This document shows, in pieces, positions 31,131-39,516 of a stretch of 64,000 nucleotides of DNA. The notes under the pieces are model-generated. The model searched no databases. It saw only the letters and a program-made list of their open reading frames with translations, and was not told the DNA's origin. Position numbers and translations under genes: made by a program. The stretch comes from Myxococcus eversor (GTDB taxonomy: Bacteria > Myxococcota > Myxococcia > Myxococcales > Myxococcaceae), in the NCBI RefSeq assembly GCF_010894455.1, contig NZ_JAAIXY010000012.1, forward strand, positions 248,001-312,000. Direction: 5' to 3'. Position 1 is the first letter of the stretch, and every line of letters starts with the position of its first letter.

Positions 31131-32477
31131 ATGGAACCGCGAACCCGCCGCAGCTACGAGGCCCTCCGGCTCAAGCACATCGACCGAATCTTCGGCCGCA
31201 TGGTGCGCTTGCGTGCGTATGGCGGCCTCCTGCTGATGGCGGCCATCTCGGTCGCGACCCTGTGCGATGGAGCGCACTGGCGCCGCATCTGGTTGCCCGT
31301 CCAGGTGGTGGTAGCCCTGTCGTTCTTCTTCTTCGAGTTGCGCCGGTATGAGCGCGAGGGCCTCACGGAGCGCAGCATCGCCGGCAACCTGTCGCTGGGC
31401 ATCCTCCTGGAGCAGAGCCTGACGTGGGGTACGGGAGGGCTCGCCAGTCCGCTGCTGCCGCTGCTGCTCCCGCTGGCCTTCGTCGGCGCCGCGGTGCTTC
31501 CGCCCCGTCAGCGGCTCGCGTTGATGGGGGAGGAGCTGGGGCTGCTGGCGCTGCTGTCGGCGGCGCATCTGTTCGGGTGGACTCCGCCCTTGCACCTGTC
31601 CTTCCTGGGAGAGCCTCCGCGAGCGCTGCTCATCGCGGTGGCGGTCTGCATGTTCCTCCTGGTGGTGGTGGCCAACATCGTGGGCGCCGCCGTCCGGGGA
31701 ACCTTCGAGGACATGGTGGCGGAGTCCTTCCATCAGCGCGACGAGCTGTTCGCCACGCACCGCGCCCACGCTCGCACGCTGGAGTCCTTGTCGGGGGAGA
31801 TTGCCCATGAGCTGAAGAATCCCCTCGCCACGGTGAAGGGACTCACGCAGCTCATGCGGCGCGAGCCCGGGCGTGCGCAACCCCAGGAGCGACTGGAGGT
31901 GCTGGCCGGCGAGGTGTCGCGCATGCAGGACATCCTGGAGGAGTTCCTCAACTTCTCGCGTCCGCTGGTGCCGTTGTCGGTCAGCGAGGTGGACCTGGGC
32001 GCGCTGTGCGACGAGGCCGTGGTGCTGCACGAGGGGCTCGCCGCCGAGCACGGCGTGCGACTGGCCCGGGGCGGCGAGGGGCAGGTGGTCGCCGTGTGTG
32101 ATCCGCGCAAGGTGAAGCAGGTGGTGATGAACCTGCTGCACAACGCCATCGACGCGAGTCCACGAGGAGGCCAGGTGATGGTGGACGTCGAATCCGGGAG
32201 CGTGGGCGACGTGCGCGTCGTCGTTCGGGATTCGGGAGCGGGGCTGTCACCCGAGGTGTCCGCGCGGGCCTTCGACGCGGGCGTCACCACGAAGTCGAAG
32301 GGCTCGGGGCTCGGCCTGACGGTGGCGCGGGCGCTGGCGCGGCAGCATGGCGGCGAAGTGACGCTGCGCAACGAGGCGTCGGGGGGCTGTGTGGCGGAGT
32401 TGATGTTGCCGCGCGAGCTTCCGGCGGACACCCTGGGCCCGGTGCGGGACGTGCGCGAGGTGGCCCATGCGCGGTGA
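31131..32477 (+). CDS. Membrane sensor histidine kinase
   Basis: A 448-residue kinase. The first 190 residues hold about five to six hydrophobic segments without a large periplasmic domain (GGLLLMAAISVATL, VVVALSFFFFEL, PLLPLLLPLAFVGAAV, LLIAVAVCMFLLVVVANIVG), suggesting an intramembrane-type sensor. The H box is IAHELKNPLATVKG with His226; the N box NLLHNAID and G box GSGLGLTVARALARQHGG complete the catalytic domain. The gene starts nine bases after the Rossmann protein and overlaps the response regulator by 11 bases, so kinase and regulator are made together. It belongs to the NtrB-like group (HisKA_HATPase). Confidence 0.94.
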   Translation: MEPRTRRSYEALRLKHIDRIFGRMVRLRAYGGLLLMAAISVATLCDGAHWRRIWLPVQVVVALSFFFFELRRYEREGLTERSIAGNLSLGILLEQSLTWGTGGLASPLLPLLLPLAFVGAAVLPPRQRLALMGEELGLLALLSAAHLFGWTPPLHLSFLGEPPRALLIAVAVCMFLLVVVANIVGAAVRGTFEDMVAESFHQRDELFATHRAHARTLESLSGEIAHELKNPLATVKGLTQLMRREPGRAQPQERLEVLAGEVSRMQDILEEFLNFSRPLVPLSVSEVDLGALCDEAVVLHEGLAAEHGVRLARGGEGQVVAVCDPRKVKQVVMNLLHNAIDASPRGGQVMVDVESGSVGDVRVVVRDSGAGLSPEVSARAFDAGVTTKSKGSGLGLTVARALARQHGGEVTLRNEASGGCVAELMLPRELPADTLGPVRDVREVAHAR

Positions 32478-33909
32478 GTCGGGCGCGGTGTCTCGCGTGC
32501 TGGTGGTGGACGATGACGCGGGCGTGCGCTTCACCCTGCGGGAGATGCTGCGCAGCCTGTCCGGCATCGAGGTGGAGCAGGCGGAGGACGGCGAGGCCGC
32601 GCTGGAGAAGCTGGCGGCGCGCCCGTTCGAGCTGGTCATCACCGACCTGCGCATGCCTCGGATGGACGGCATGGAGCTGGTGCGCCGGGTCAGCGTGGTG
32701 CCCCACGCGCCGCGCATCATCGTCATCACCGCGCATGGCTCGGAGCGCTTCGCGGTGGAGGCGGTGAAGGCGGGCGCCTATGACTACTTCCGCAAGCCCT
32801 TCGACGTGGACGAACTGCTCGCCGTCGTCACGCGCGCCCTGGAGTCCGTGCGGCTGCGCCATGAGAACGAGCGACTGACGGGGGAGCTGAACCTGTCGCG
32901 CTCCATGGTCTTCTCCTCGGAGCCCATGGGCCGGCTGGCGCAGTTGGTCCAACGCGCGGGCTCCCGCGACGTGACGGTGCTCATCACCGGGGAGAGCGGC
33001 ACCGGCAAGGAGCGCGTGGCGGAGGCCCTGGTGCGCGCCTCGCCTCGAGCGAACGGGCCCTATCTGCGCTTCAACTGCGCGGCCCTCACCGAGGAGCTCG
33101 CGGAGGCGGAGCTGTTCGGTCACTCGAAGGGCGCCTTCACCGGAGCGCATCGGGTCCGCCCGGGGCTGTTTCGCGAGGCGGATGGCGGCACACTGCTGCT
33201 GGATGAAGTCGGCGAGCTGGCGCCTCCGCTCCAGGCCAAGCTGTTGCGCGTGCTCCAGGAGGGCGAGGTTCGCCCGGTGGGTGAAGACCGGCCGGTGAAG
33301 GTGGACGTCCGCATCCTGGCCGCCACGCACCGCGACCTGCGCAAGCGCGCGGTGGAGGGGCAGTTCCGCGAGGACCTCTACTATCGGCTCAACGTGGTGC
33401 AGCTCCGCGTGCCGCCGCTGCGAGAGCGTCCCGAGGACATCCCCGTGCTGGCGCGGATGTTCCTGGACCGCTTCAGCGACAGGTTCCACACCGGCCCGCT
33501 GAAGGTGCCGGAGGGCTTCGTCGACCGGCTGGTGGCGCTGCCCTGGCCGGGCAATGTGCGCGAGCTGGAGAACACCCTGGAGAGCCTCGTGGCCCTGTCG
33601 AGCGATGGAGAGCTGGACCTGTCCCTCCTGCCCACGTCCGCGCCCCGGGCGGCTGGCGCCACGTCGGCGGGGCCCGTGGCCGAAGGGGCCCGGAGCGAGG
33701 AAGGGGAGGCCACCCCCACGGGCACGGGACTCAAGGAGCGGGTCGAAGCCTATGAGCGGGGGCTGGTGCTCGACGCACTGCGCATCGAGGGCGGAAACCG
33801 CAGCGGCGCGGCGCGGCGGCTGGGCATCGGCCGGGCCACCCTGCACGACAAGCTTCGCAAGTACGGGCTGGACAGCGCCCCGGACGAAGGCGGAGAAGGA
33901 CGGGGCTGA
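32467..33909 (+). CDS. NtrC-family sigma-54-dependent response regulator
   Basis: A 480-residue activator. The receiver domain has phospho-acceptor Asp60 in ITDLRMPRMDG and Lys110 in YFRKPF. The AAA+ domain has Walker A GESGTGKE (175-182), the sigma-54 contact loop GAFTGA (222-227), and Walker B LLLDEVGE. The C-terminal Fis-type helix-turn-helix runs GGNRSGAARRLGIGRATLHDKLRKYG. All key residues are present, so it should be active. It is paired with the overlapping histidine kinase. Its targets are not marked by a clear -24/-12 promoter in this window that I could find. Confidence 0.96.
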   Translation: MRGESGAVSRVLVVDDDAGVRFTLREMLRSLSGIEVEQAEDGEAALEKLAARPFELVITDLRMPRMDGMELVRRVSVVPHAPRIIVITAHGSERFAVEAVKAGAYDYFRKPFDVDELLAVVTRALESVRLRHENERLTGELNLSRSMVFSSEPMGRLAQLVQRAGSRDVTVLITGESGTGKERVAEALVRASPRANGPYLRFNCAALTEELAEAELFGHSKGAFTGAHRVRPGLFREADGGTLLLDEVGELAPPLQAKLLRVLQEGEVRPVGEDRPVKVDVRILAATHRDLRKRAVEGQFREDLYYRLNVVQLRVPPLRERPEDIPVLARMFLDRFSDRFHTGPLKVPEGFVDRLVALPWPGNVRELENTLESLVALSSDGELDLSLLPTSAPRAAGATSAGPVAEGARSEEGEATPTGTGLKERVEAYERGLVLDALRIEGGNRSGAARRLGIGRATLHDKLRKYGLDSAPDEGGEGRG

Positions 33910-33932
33910 CGTCCCCGTCGAGCTCGGGAACA

Positions 33933-33951
33933 AACGGCGATACGGGCCGTT
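33933..33951. terminator. Small hairpin after the response-regulator gene
   Basis: AACGGC (33933-33938) and GCCGTT (33946-33951) enclose a seven-base loop, 24 bases after the stop at 33909. It is a weak terminator candidate for the five-gene operon. A GGGGG...CCCCC pair lies immediately downstream. Confidence 0.35.
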
Positions 33952-34001
33952 CGGGGGCGGTTGTGTCCCCCATGATGTCGCGTCTCTTCACTGGAGCGTG
34001 C

Positions 34002-35948
34002 ATGTCCCCCGTGTCCCGCAGTCTCGCGGCGCTGCTTTGGTTGTCCCTCGCAAGTCCCGCCGTCGCCCAGACGCCGCCACCCCCGCCGTCGAAGGCTCCT
34101 GGTGCCTCGACGCCGGAGCGCACGGAGCGCATCCGCTCGCGCTACACCAAGTTCGAGTACCGCATCCCCATGCGGGATGGCGTGAAGCTCTTCACCTCCG
34201 TCTACATCCCCGTCGATGCCTCTCCCACCAAGCGCTATCCCATCCTGCTGGTGCGCACGCCCTACAGCGTCGCGCCCTATGGGTTGGACCGCTACAAGGC
34301 GCAGCTCGGGCCGAGCGAGGCGTTCGAGAAGGAGGGCTTCATCTTCGTGTTCCAGGACGTGCGCGGCCGGCTCATGTCCGAGGGTGACTTCGTCAACGTG
34401 CGCCCCATCAACCCGAAGAAGGGCGCGAAGGACACCGACGAGAGCACCGACACGTTCGACACCATCGACTGGCTGGTGGCGCGCGTGCCGAACAACAACG
34501 GCAAGGTGGGGCAGTGGGGCATCTCCTATCCCGGCTTCTACGCCTCCGCGGGTGCCATCAGCGGCCACCCGGCGCTCAAGGCGGTGTCTCCGCAGGCGCC
34601 CATCGCTGACTGGTTCTGGGACGACATGCACCGGCATGGCGCCTTCAACCTGTCGCTCGCGTTCAACTTCTTCTCGGGGTTCGGCAAGCCCCGGCCGAAG
34701 CCCACGGACAGCGAGGACTGGTCGCGCTTCGAATACGGCACGCCGGACGGCTACGAGTTCTTCATGGACCTGGGCCCGCTGAGCAACGCGGACACGAAGC
34801 ACTTCAAGGGCGACGTCGCGTTCTGGAAGGACGTCACGGCGCATCCCAACTACGACGCCTTCTGGCAGGCGAGGAATCTCCTGCCGCACCTGAAGGGCCT
34901 GAAGGCGGCGATGCTGGTGGTGGGCGGCTGGTACGACACCGAGGACCTGTATGGCCCGCTGCGGACGTACGCCGCCATCGAGAAGCAGAACCCGGGCGTG
35001 GCGAACACGCTGGTGATGGGCCCGTGGCAACACGGGGGCTGGGTGGGCACCGAGGGGTCCGAGCTGGGTGACGCCGAGTTCGGCTTCAACACCTCGGACA
35101 CGTACCAGGAGCTGGGCCTGGCCTTCTTCAAGCAGCACCTCAAGGGGGGCGAGAAGGCGGCGGTGCCGGAGGCGCTGGTGTTCGAGACGGGCGCCAACCG
35201 CTGGCGCCAGTTGGAGAGCTGGCCGCCGAAGGGGCTGCGTGAGACGCGGCTGTTCTTCCAGCCCAAGGGCGGGCTGTCCCAGCAGGCACCCACGGGCACG
35301 ACGGAGTCCTTCGCGGAGTACATCAGCGACCCGGCCAAGCCGGTGCCGTACACGCAGGAGATCACGACGCGCTGGAGCAAGAACTACATGGCGGAGGACC
35401 AGCGCTTCGTCGCGAGCCGCCCGGACGTGCTGGTGTTCGAGACCGAGCCCCTGGAGCAGGACCTCACGCTGGCGGGCCCGCTGGAGGCGGACCTGTGGGT
35501 TTCCACGACGGGCTCGGACGCGGACTGGGTGGTGAAGCTGGTGGACGTGAATCCCGGCAAGCCTCGCGGCTGGAGTCGGGCCGACGCGGAGAAGGGCGAG
35601 AAGAACCGGGGTGGGCAGCAGACGCTGGTGCGCGGCGAGCCGTTCCGCGGTCGCTTCCGCGACAGCTACAGCGAGCCCAAGGCCTTCAAGCCCGGCGAGG
35701 TGTCGAAGGTGCGCTTCGCCATCAACGACGTCTTCCACACGTTCCAGAAGGGGCACCGGGTGATGATCCAGGTCCAGTCGAGCTGGTTCCCGTTCATCGA
35801 CCGCAACCCGCAGACGTACGTGCCCAACATCTTCGAGGCGAAGGAGACGGACTTCACGCGCTCCTTCCATCGCGTGTACCACTCCGCGGCGCACCCCAGC
35901 TCCATCAAGGTGGGCGTGCTGCCAGCGCTGGATGCACAGGGCAACTGA
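34002..35948 (+). CDS. Secreted CocE/NonD-family hydrolase (X-Pro dipeptidyl-peptidase or acylase type)
   Basis: A 648-residue exported serine hydrolase. I chose ATG 34002 since it starts a signal peptide (MSPVSRSLAALLWLSLASPA, cut near VAQ) and has GGAG upstream; upstream ATGs at 33972 and 33975 would add non-signal residues. The alpha/beta-hydrolase domain has nucleophile Ser175 in GISYPG after VGQWG, and later GWYDTED and GPWQHGG, where Asp and His of the triad should lie. The C-terminal third is the jelly-roll domain of the family (EADLWVSTTGSDADWVVKLV). Family members are cocaine esterases, glutaryl-7-ACA acylases and X-Pro peptidases; the substrate is unclear. Confidence 0.92.
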   Translation: MSPVSRSLAALLWLSLASPAVAQTPPPPPSKAPGASTPERTERIRSRYTKFEYRIPMRDGVKLFTSVYIPVDASPTKRYPILLVRTPYSVAPYGLDRYKAQLGPSEAFEKEGFIFVFQDVRGRLMSEGDFVNVRPINPKKGAKDTDESTDTFDTIDWLVARVPNNNGKVGQWGISYPGFYASAGAISGHPALKAVSPQAPIADWFWDDMHRHGAFNLSLAFNFFSGFGKPRPKPTDSEDWSRFEYGTPDGYEFFMDLGPLSNADTKHFKGDVAFWKDVTAHPNYDAFWQARNLLPHLKGLKAAMLVVGGWYDTEDLYGPLRTYAAIEKQNPGVANTLVMGPWQHGGWVGTEGSELGDAEFGFNTSDTYQELGLAFFKQHLKGGEKAAVPEALVFETGANRWRQLESWPPKGLRETRLFFQPKGGLSQQAPTGTTESFAEYISDPAKPVPYTQEITTRWSKNYMAEDQRFVASRPDVLVFETEPLEQDLTLAGPLEADLWVSTTGSDADWVVKLVDVNPGKPRGWSRADAEKGEKNRGGQQTLVRGEPFRGRFRDSYSEPKAFKPGEVSKVRFAINDVFHTFQKGHRVMIQVQSSWFPFIDRNPQTYVPNIFEAKETDFTRSFHRVYHSAAHPSSIKVGVLPALDAQGN

Positions 35949-35956
35949 GGTGAAGC

Positions 35957-36000
35957 GCGCGAGCGCGGCGGTGCATCTGTCCAGCACTGTCCGCTCGCGC
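35957..36000. terminator. Branched hairpin after the CocE-family gene
   Basis: GCGCGAGCG (35957-35965) is perfectly complementary to CGCTCGCGC (35992-36000). The 26-base interval contains GTGC and GCAC that can form an inner stem. It begins nine bases after the hydrolase stop, fitting a terminator. Confidence 0.5.
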
Positions 36001-36077
36001 TCGAAGGGCGGATGACGGAGCGGGATTTCCCTCCCGTTCCTGTTACCTTTTCGCCCGCACGGAGGGATGGGACGGTC

Positions 36078-37151
36078 ATGACTGGCACCGAGGGGCCCGA
36101 GAGCGGGCCGGTGCGGCTCGACGGGAGTGAGGGTGAGGGAGGAGGGCAGATCCTCCGCTCGGCGTTGTCGCTGTCACTCATCACCGGACGGCCGTTCCAC
36201 ATCACCCGCCTGCGCTCGCGGCGGGAGCCTCCGGGGTTGCGGCCCCAGCACCTGGCCTGTGTGCGCGGCGCCGAGGCCCTGGGGGGCACCAGCGAGGGCG
36301 CCACGGTGGGCGCCTCCGAACTGTCCTTCACGCCGAGCCCCGTGCGCGCGGGGGACTATCTGCTGGAGGTCGGCACCGCGGGCAGCACGCCGCTCATCTT
36401 CCAGTGCCTCGTCTATCCGCTGGCGCTGGCCGGGGGCGGGAAGCTCACGCTGAGGGGCGGCACACACCTGCCGCACAGCCCCAGCTTCCACTACGTCGCC
36501 ACGGTATGGCAGCCGGTGGCCCACGCGTACGGGCTCCCCGTGCACCTCACCATGACGCAGGCGGGGTTCTATCCGGAGGGCGCGGGGGAGATGGTGGCCC
36601 ACGTCTTTCCGCCGCAGGAGCCGCCCCGGCTGGTGGAGCTGCCCGCGCGGGGGATGCTGCGCGAGGTGCATGTCTCGTCCTTCGTGGGAGGCCTGCCGTT
36701 CGCCATCGCCGAGAAGCAGTCACGCGCCGCCGTGGCCGTGCTGCGGGAGCGGGGCATCCTGGCCGAGGCGGAGAACCGCCCGTTGCCGGTGAGTCGCTCG
36801 CTGGGCACGGTGACGTTCGTGCTGGCGCAGTTCGAGCACACCATCGCCGGCTTCACCGCGCTGGGGGAGAAGGGGCGGCCCGCCGAGGACGTGGGGCGCG
36901 AGGCCGGCGAGGCCCTGGCGCGCTTCATGGAGACGGGGGGCGCGCTGGACGAGTCGCTGGCGGATCAGATTCTGCTGCCGGCGGCGCTGCTGGCCGCGGG
37001 GCGCCTGGGGCCAGTGACGCCGGGCACCACGCGCTTCACCGCGGCTCGGGTGACGGACCACCTGACCACCCATGCCCGCGTCGTCGAGCGCTTCCTCCCG
37101 GTTCGAGTCCGGGTGGAGGCGGGCGGCGCGGTGGAGGTGGCCCCGGCTTGA
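36078..37151 (+). CDS. rtcA: RNA 3'-terminal phosphate cyclase
   Basis: A 357-residue cyclase that converts a 3'-phosphate RNA end to a 2',3'-cyclic phosphate with ATP, a step in RNA repair. The start is ATG 36078 (GTG-like longer frames to 36012 lack similarity). Family motifs are DGSEGEGGGQILRSALSLSL, RPQHLACVRG, the GGGKLTLRGGTHLPHSPSFHY region, and FVGGLPFAIAEKQSRAAV. The nucleophile that accepts AMP is probably His328 in TDHLTTH. No RtcB ligase gene is adjacent and no RtcR (CARF domain) regulator is seen; the nearby sigma-54 activator has a receiver domain, so it is a different type. Confidence 0.93.
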   Translation: MTGTEGPESGPVRLDGSEGEGGGQILRSALSLSLITGRPFHITRLRSRREPPGLRPQHLACVRGAEALGGTSEGATVGASELSFTPSPVRAGDYLLEVGTAGSTPLIFQCLVYPLALAGGGKLTLRGGTHLPHSPSFHYVATVWQPVAHAYGLPVHLTMTQAGFYPEGAGEMVAHVFPPQEPPRLVELPARGMLREVHVSSFVGGLPFAIAEKQSRAAVAVLRERGILAEAENRPLPVSRSLGTVTFVLAQFEHTIAGFTALGEKGRPAEDVGREAGEALARFMETGGALDESLADQILLPAALLAAGRLGPVTPGTTRFTAARVTDHLTTHARVVERFLPVRVRVEAGGAVEVAPA

Positions 37152-37170
37152 GGGCCGGGGTGGGGGTGGC

Positions 37171-37527
37171 TCAGGCCGGCTCGTCGTTGTCGCGGTTGGA
37201 GTTGTTGCCGAAGGTGTTCTCGTTGCCCATCTCCTTCGAGGTGGACCGGAAGGCGCGGAACCCGAAGGGGATGGCGACGAGGAACACGAGGCCGGCGAGG
37301 CCCACGGCCTTCCACGGGAAGGGCTGGGCCTTCACCTGGATGTCCTTGCCATAGTTGTTGAGGTTGTTGCCCATGGCGCGCTGCTTGGCGGCCTCGCGCT
37401 CCTCGGCGGTGAGTTCACGAGGGGCGTTGAATTCCTGGACCGGTTTGCGCGGCTGAGCCAGTGCCGCTCCGCCGCCGGTCGCGAGCGCGAGGACCAGGAG
37501 GAGTCGGGCAAGGGAGGGATTTCGCAT
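37171..37527 (-). CDS. Small exported membrane protein of unknown function
   Basis: A 118-residue protein with an N-terminal signal sequence (RLLLVLALATGGGAALAQ), a polar middle (EFNAPRELTAEEREAAKQRA), and one transmembrane helix at about 71-92 (WKAVGLAGLVFLVAIPFGFR). The C-terminal tail is asparagine-rich (GNENTFGNNSNRDNDEPA). No family is recognised. It is divergent from sppA, with the starts separated by about 100 bases, and converges with rtcA 20 bases away. A role in the envelope is likely from topology alone. Confidence 0.7.
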   Translation of the reverse strand: MRNPSLARLLLVLALATGGGAALAQPRKPVQEFNAPRELTAEEREAAKQRAMGNNLNNYGKDIQVKAQPFPWKAVGLAGLVFLVAIPFGFRAFRSTSKEMGNENTFGNNSNRDNDEPA

Positions 37528-37629
37528 GAGGGGGGAGGCTATCACGACCCAACGGGAGTGCTGAACAGGGCTTGCACCGGGAGAGCGTGTCCAGTACGCG
37601 CCAGGGGGCCCACATCGACCCCGGACGCC

Positions 37630-39426
37630 ATGCTGCGCCTGCCCTTCATCGCCCTCGCCAACCTGTTGCTGCTCCTGCGAACCCTGTTGGGTGCGCCCTT
37701 CCGCCTGTTCGCGGCCAGTCATCGGCCCGCCTATGTGCGCTTCCGGCTGGCGGGGGATCCTCCGTACCGGGAGCAGCGCAAGCCCCGGTTTTCGCTGGGA
37801 GGAGGCTCGCGTCCGGAGCCCGCGGACGTCACCTCGCTGGAGCGGTTCGGCGAGTCCCTGAGGCTGCTCGCCAAGGACCCCAGGGTGAAGGGAATCCTGT
37901 TGGAGGTGGAGGAGCTGGGGTTGCCGGGGGCGAAGCGGGACGCGGTGGTGGCGTTGCTGGCGGAGTTCCGGGCGGCGGGCAAGCGGGTGGTGTCCTGGGC
38001 GGTGATGGTGGACACGGACACGTACCCGGTGCTGTGCGCGGCTGACGAGGTGCTCCTGGCCCCGATGGGGCGGCTGGAGCTGGTGGGGTACTCGGCGGAG
38101 TCCACGGCGCTGGGCGAGGGGTTGTCTCGGATTGGCATCCGGCCGCAGTTCATCCGGCGGGGCGACTACAAGACGGCGCCGGAGCTGTTCACGCACCCGG
38201 CGGTGTCGGACATCCAGCGGCGCACGGTGGAGTCGTTCCTGGACGAGCGCTACGCGACGCTGGTGGACGCGGTGTCGGCGGCTCGGCGCAAGACGCCCGA
38301 GGAGGTGAGGGCGCTCATCGACCAGGGTCCGTACAGCGGGCCGAGGGCGGAGGCGGCGGGGCTGGTGGACGCGCTGGTGGATGAGGCGGACCTGCCGCTG
38401 CACCTGGGGTTGGTGAAGGTGGAGGAGGGGAAGGCGCCGGCGGACGTGGAGGACACGGAGCTGGAGGCTCTGGACACGTACCTGGAGACGGTGCCGTTTC
38501 CGCCGGTGAAGTGGCGGCGGATGAAGAGGAAGCCTCGGCTCGCGTTGGTGCCGGTGTCGGGGATGATCGTGCCGGGGAAGGGGAACGCGGGCGGGCGGCT
38601 GGCCACGGTGGATGCGGTGGTGAAGGGGTTGCGGGCGGCGGGGCGGGACAAGCGCACGAAGGCGGTGCTGCTGTATGTGAACAGCCCGGGTGGGGCGGCG
38701 ATTGCTTCGGAGCAGATATTGGAGGCGGTGCAGCGGGTGGCGCGGAAGAAGCCGGTGCTCGCGTACATGGATCGGGTGTGCGCCAGTGCGGGCTACATGG
38801 TGGCGCTGGGGGCGAAGGAGCTGTGGAGTGCCCCGCATGCGGTGGTGGGGTCCATCGGTGTGTTCGCGGGCAAGTTCGACACGTCCGGGCTGATGAACAT
38901 GCTGGGCATCCACAAGACGCTGATTACTCGGGGCGCGAACGCGGGACTGCTGTCGTTCTCCCGGGGATTCACGGATGGGGAGCGGGCGGCGCTGGAGGCG
39001 GACATCGAGGAGATGTACCAGTCCTTCTTGGGACACGTGGCGAAGGCGCGGGGGCGGACGAAGGAGGAAATCCACGCGCTCGCGGAGGGCCGGGTGTACT
39101 CGGGGCTGCGCGCGAAGGACGTGGGCCTGGTGGACAGGATTGGCGGGTTCGAGGAGGCGTGCCGGTATGCGCTGTCGCTGGCGAAGGTCGCGCCTGGGGA
39201 CTTCGAGCTGAAGACGTATGGGGCGGCGGAGCGGCGGATGTCGGTGCTGCGGTTGTTGACGGGCGCGGCACAACCCCAGACGTACTCGCTGTGTTCCGTG
39301 TCCTGGAATCTGGCCGGGCAGGAGCAGGAGGTGTTGGCTTCGCTGGCCGATGAGACGCGGTGGGGCGCGTGGCTGCGCGATTTGTCGCGTGAGACCCGTG
39401 GCGAGGTGGGAGAGAACGAGCGCTGA
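37630..39426 (+). CDS. sppA: Signal peptide peptidase SppA (67-kDa, tandem type)
   Basis: A 598-residue membrane-anchored serine protease that degrades released signal peptides. The N-terminal helix FIALANLLLLLRTLLGAPFR anchors it. It has the duplicated layout of the 67K form: the first half carries the catalytic Lys181 in RRGDYKTAPE, the second carries nucleophile Ser386 in VCASAGYMVALGA. The expected sites in E. coli SppA are Lys209 and Ser409, so spacing agrees. The third-position G+C content of the coding sequence is very high. The start is the ATG at 37630. It is probably a single-gene transcript. Confidence 0.93.
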   Translation: MLRLPFIALANLLLLLRTLLGAPFRLFAASHRPAYVRFRLAGDPPYREQRKPRFSLGGGSRPEPADVTSLERFGESLRLLAKDPRVKGILLEVEELGLPGAKRDAVVALLAEFRAAGKRVVSWAVMVDTDTYPVLCAADEVLLAPMGRLELVGYSAESTALGEGLSRIGIRPQFIRRGDYKTAPELFTHPAVSDIQRRTVESFLDERYATLVDAVSAARRKTPEEVRALIDQGPYSGPRAEAAGLVDALVDEADLPLHLGLVKVEEGKAPADVEDTELEALDTYLETVPFPPVKWRRMKRKPRLALVPVSGMIVPGKGNAGGRLATVDAVVKGLRAAGRDKRTKAVLLYVNSPGGAAIASEQILEAVQRVARKKPVLAYMDRVCASAGYMVALGAKELWSAPHAVVGSIGVFAGKFDTSGLMNMLGIHKTLITRGANAGLLSFSRGFTDGERAALEADIEEMYQSFLGHVAKARGRTKEEIHALAEGRVYSGLRAKDVGLVDRIGGFEEACRYALSLAKVAPGDFELKTYGAAERRMSVLRLLTGAAQPQTYSLCSVSWNLAGQEQEVLASLADETRWGAWLRDLSRETRGEVGENER

Positions 39427-39516
39427 CCGATCGAGGGCACCCCAGAAGCCCATGTTCAGCATCGCGCTGGGAGAGGCGCACCTGCCAAGTGGATCGAAGT
39501 TTGGGAGGCTCTACGC

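Noticed and set aside
33953..33971. GGGGG...CCCCC hairpin before the CocE-family gene
   Set aside because: Five-base homopolymer arms occur often by chance at this GC content; no added evidence for function.
33750..35987. Long minus-strand frame opposite the CocE-family gene
   Set aside because: Repetitive His/Arg/Val-rich antisense sequence; the plus strand has a full signal peptide and hydrolase motifs.
36000..37151. NtrC-family regulator at 32467-33909 as the RtcR of the rtcA gene
   Set aside because: It has a phospho-receiver domain and a coupled kinase, whereas RtcR has a CARF ligand domain, and a full gene and hairpins separate them.
37528..39462. Long minus-strand frame opposite sppA
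   Set aside because: Composition is histidine/arginine/leucine-rich, typical of the complement of a GC-rich gene, while the plus strand encodes a clear SppA. Only 37171-37527 of this frame looks real.
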